Shown: piece by piece, positions 63,949 through 64,000 of the stretch | Position numbering within the stretch: position 1 is the stretch's first letter | Layout: each line of letters starts with the position of its first letter | Assembly (NCBI GenBank): GCA_905206345.1 | Contig: CAJLGW010000001.1 | Span: 30,241 to 94,240, forward strand | DNA from: an uncultured Sutterella sp. | GTDB taxonomy: Bacteria > Pseudomonadota > Gammaproteobacteria > Burkholderiales > Burkholderiaceae_F | Direction of reading: 5' to 3' | DNA: 64,000 bases | The notes under the pieces: model-generated | Seen by the model: only the letters and a program-made list of their open reading frames with translations | The model's database searches: none | What the model was told of the DNA's origin: nothing | Position numbers and translations under genes: made by a program

Positions 63949-64000
63949 CAGACTGTTGACAAACCCAAAAATTAAGGGTTTTCCAAGGGACCTAAATCAG

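Overview
The window is a dense, almost entirely housekeeping stretch of a bacterial chromosome. The order ftsI-murE/murF-mraY-murD-ftsW-murG-murC-ddl-ftsQAZ-lpxC-secA, the murE-murF gene fusion, the mutT-yacG-coaE block, the ispB/obg/rpmA/rplU block, the accBC-prmA-DUF3426 block and a PP0621-family gene beside ampD all point to Betaproteobacteria, order Burkholderiales. The moderate G+C (roughly half by eye) and a leucine codon choice dominated by TTG, even in gapA, suggest a gut Sutterellaceae-type organism such as Parasutterella. That genus-level placement is inference. No transposase, integrase, phage gene, CRISPR array or toxin-antitoxin pair was seen, and no gap without a gene exceeds 300 bases.

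Layout. 1-2166: a ferrous-iron operon (two FeoA-like genes, then feoB cut by the window edge) with Fur-box-like sites. 2167-5856: an MscS channel divergent from an ADP-forming acyl-CoA synthetase. 6000-23506: the complete dcw cluster, preceded by a promoter with MraZ-type repeats and ending with ftsZ. 23605-28377: lpxC, a small lipoprotein, a convergent dciA-like gene, and secA with a hairpin leader. 28433-31371: mutT, yacG, coaE, tRNA-Pro(CGG), ispB. 31460-35718: a Pit-family phosphate transporter with tandem PhoB-type boxes, obg, rpmA, rplU. 35912-38660: rppH, proS, HU. 38896-45707: one long minus-strand run, ffh-ruvC-ruvA-ruvB-ybgC-tolQ-tolR-tolA followed by an unidentified gene where tolB is often found. 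45823-47940: YpjD/CcsA-like protein, PP0621 protein, ampD, yggT. 47945-53579: PfkB kinase, zinc-ribbon protein, prmA, accC, accB, AIM24-like protein. 53778-63900: mpl, yqiA-like esterase, marC, RNB ribonuclease, mgtE, rsmE, transketolase, gapA.

How the genes work together. The dcw genes supply cytoplasmic peptidoglycan precursor synthesis (MurC, MurD, the MurE-MurF fusion, Ddl, MraY, MurG) and the septal machine (FtsL, FtsI, FtsW, FtsQ, FtsA, FtsZ). Mpl and AmpD recycle the same peptidoglycan. LpxC and Tol-QRA serve the outer membrane, SecA and Ffh protein export, RuvABC and the DciA-like protein DNA repair and replication, AccBC fatty acid synthesis, and Feo, Pit and MgtE the uptake of iron, phosphate and magnesium.

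Most notable: the FtsZ C-terminus lacks the usual conserved tail peptide; the Pit transporter has four PhoB-type heptamers in perfect 11-bp register; a Fur box sits exactly in the feo promoter spacer and a second, perfect Fur palindrome lies upstream; a tRNA promoter is embedded in the end of ispB; secA has a strong leader hairpin; and two or three small genes have no recognisable family. I did not find a convincing new multi-gene system; the window reads as core genome.
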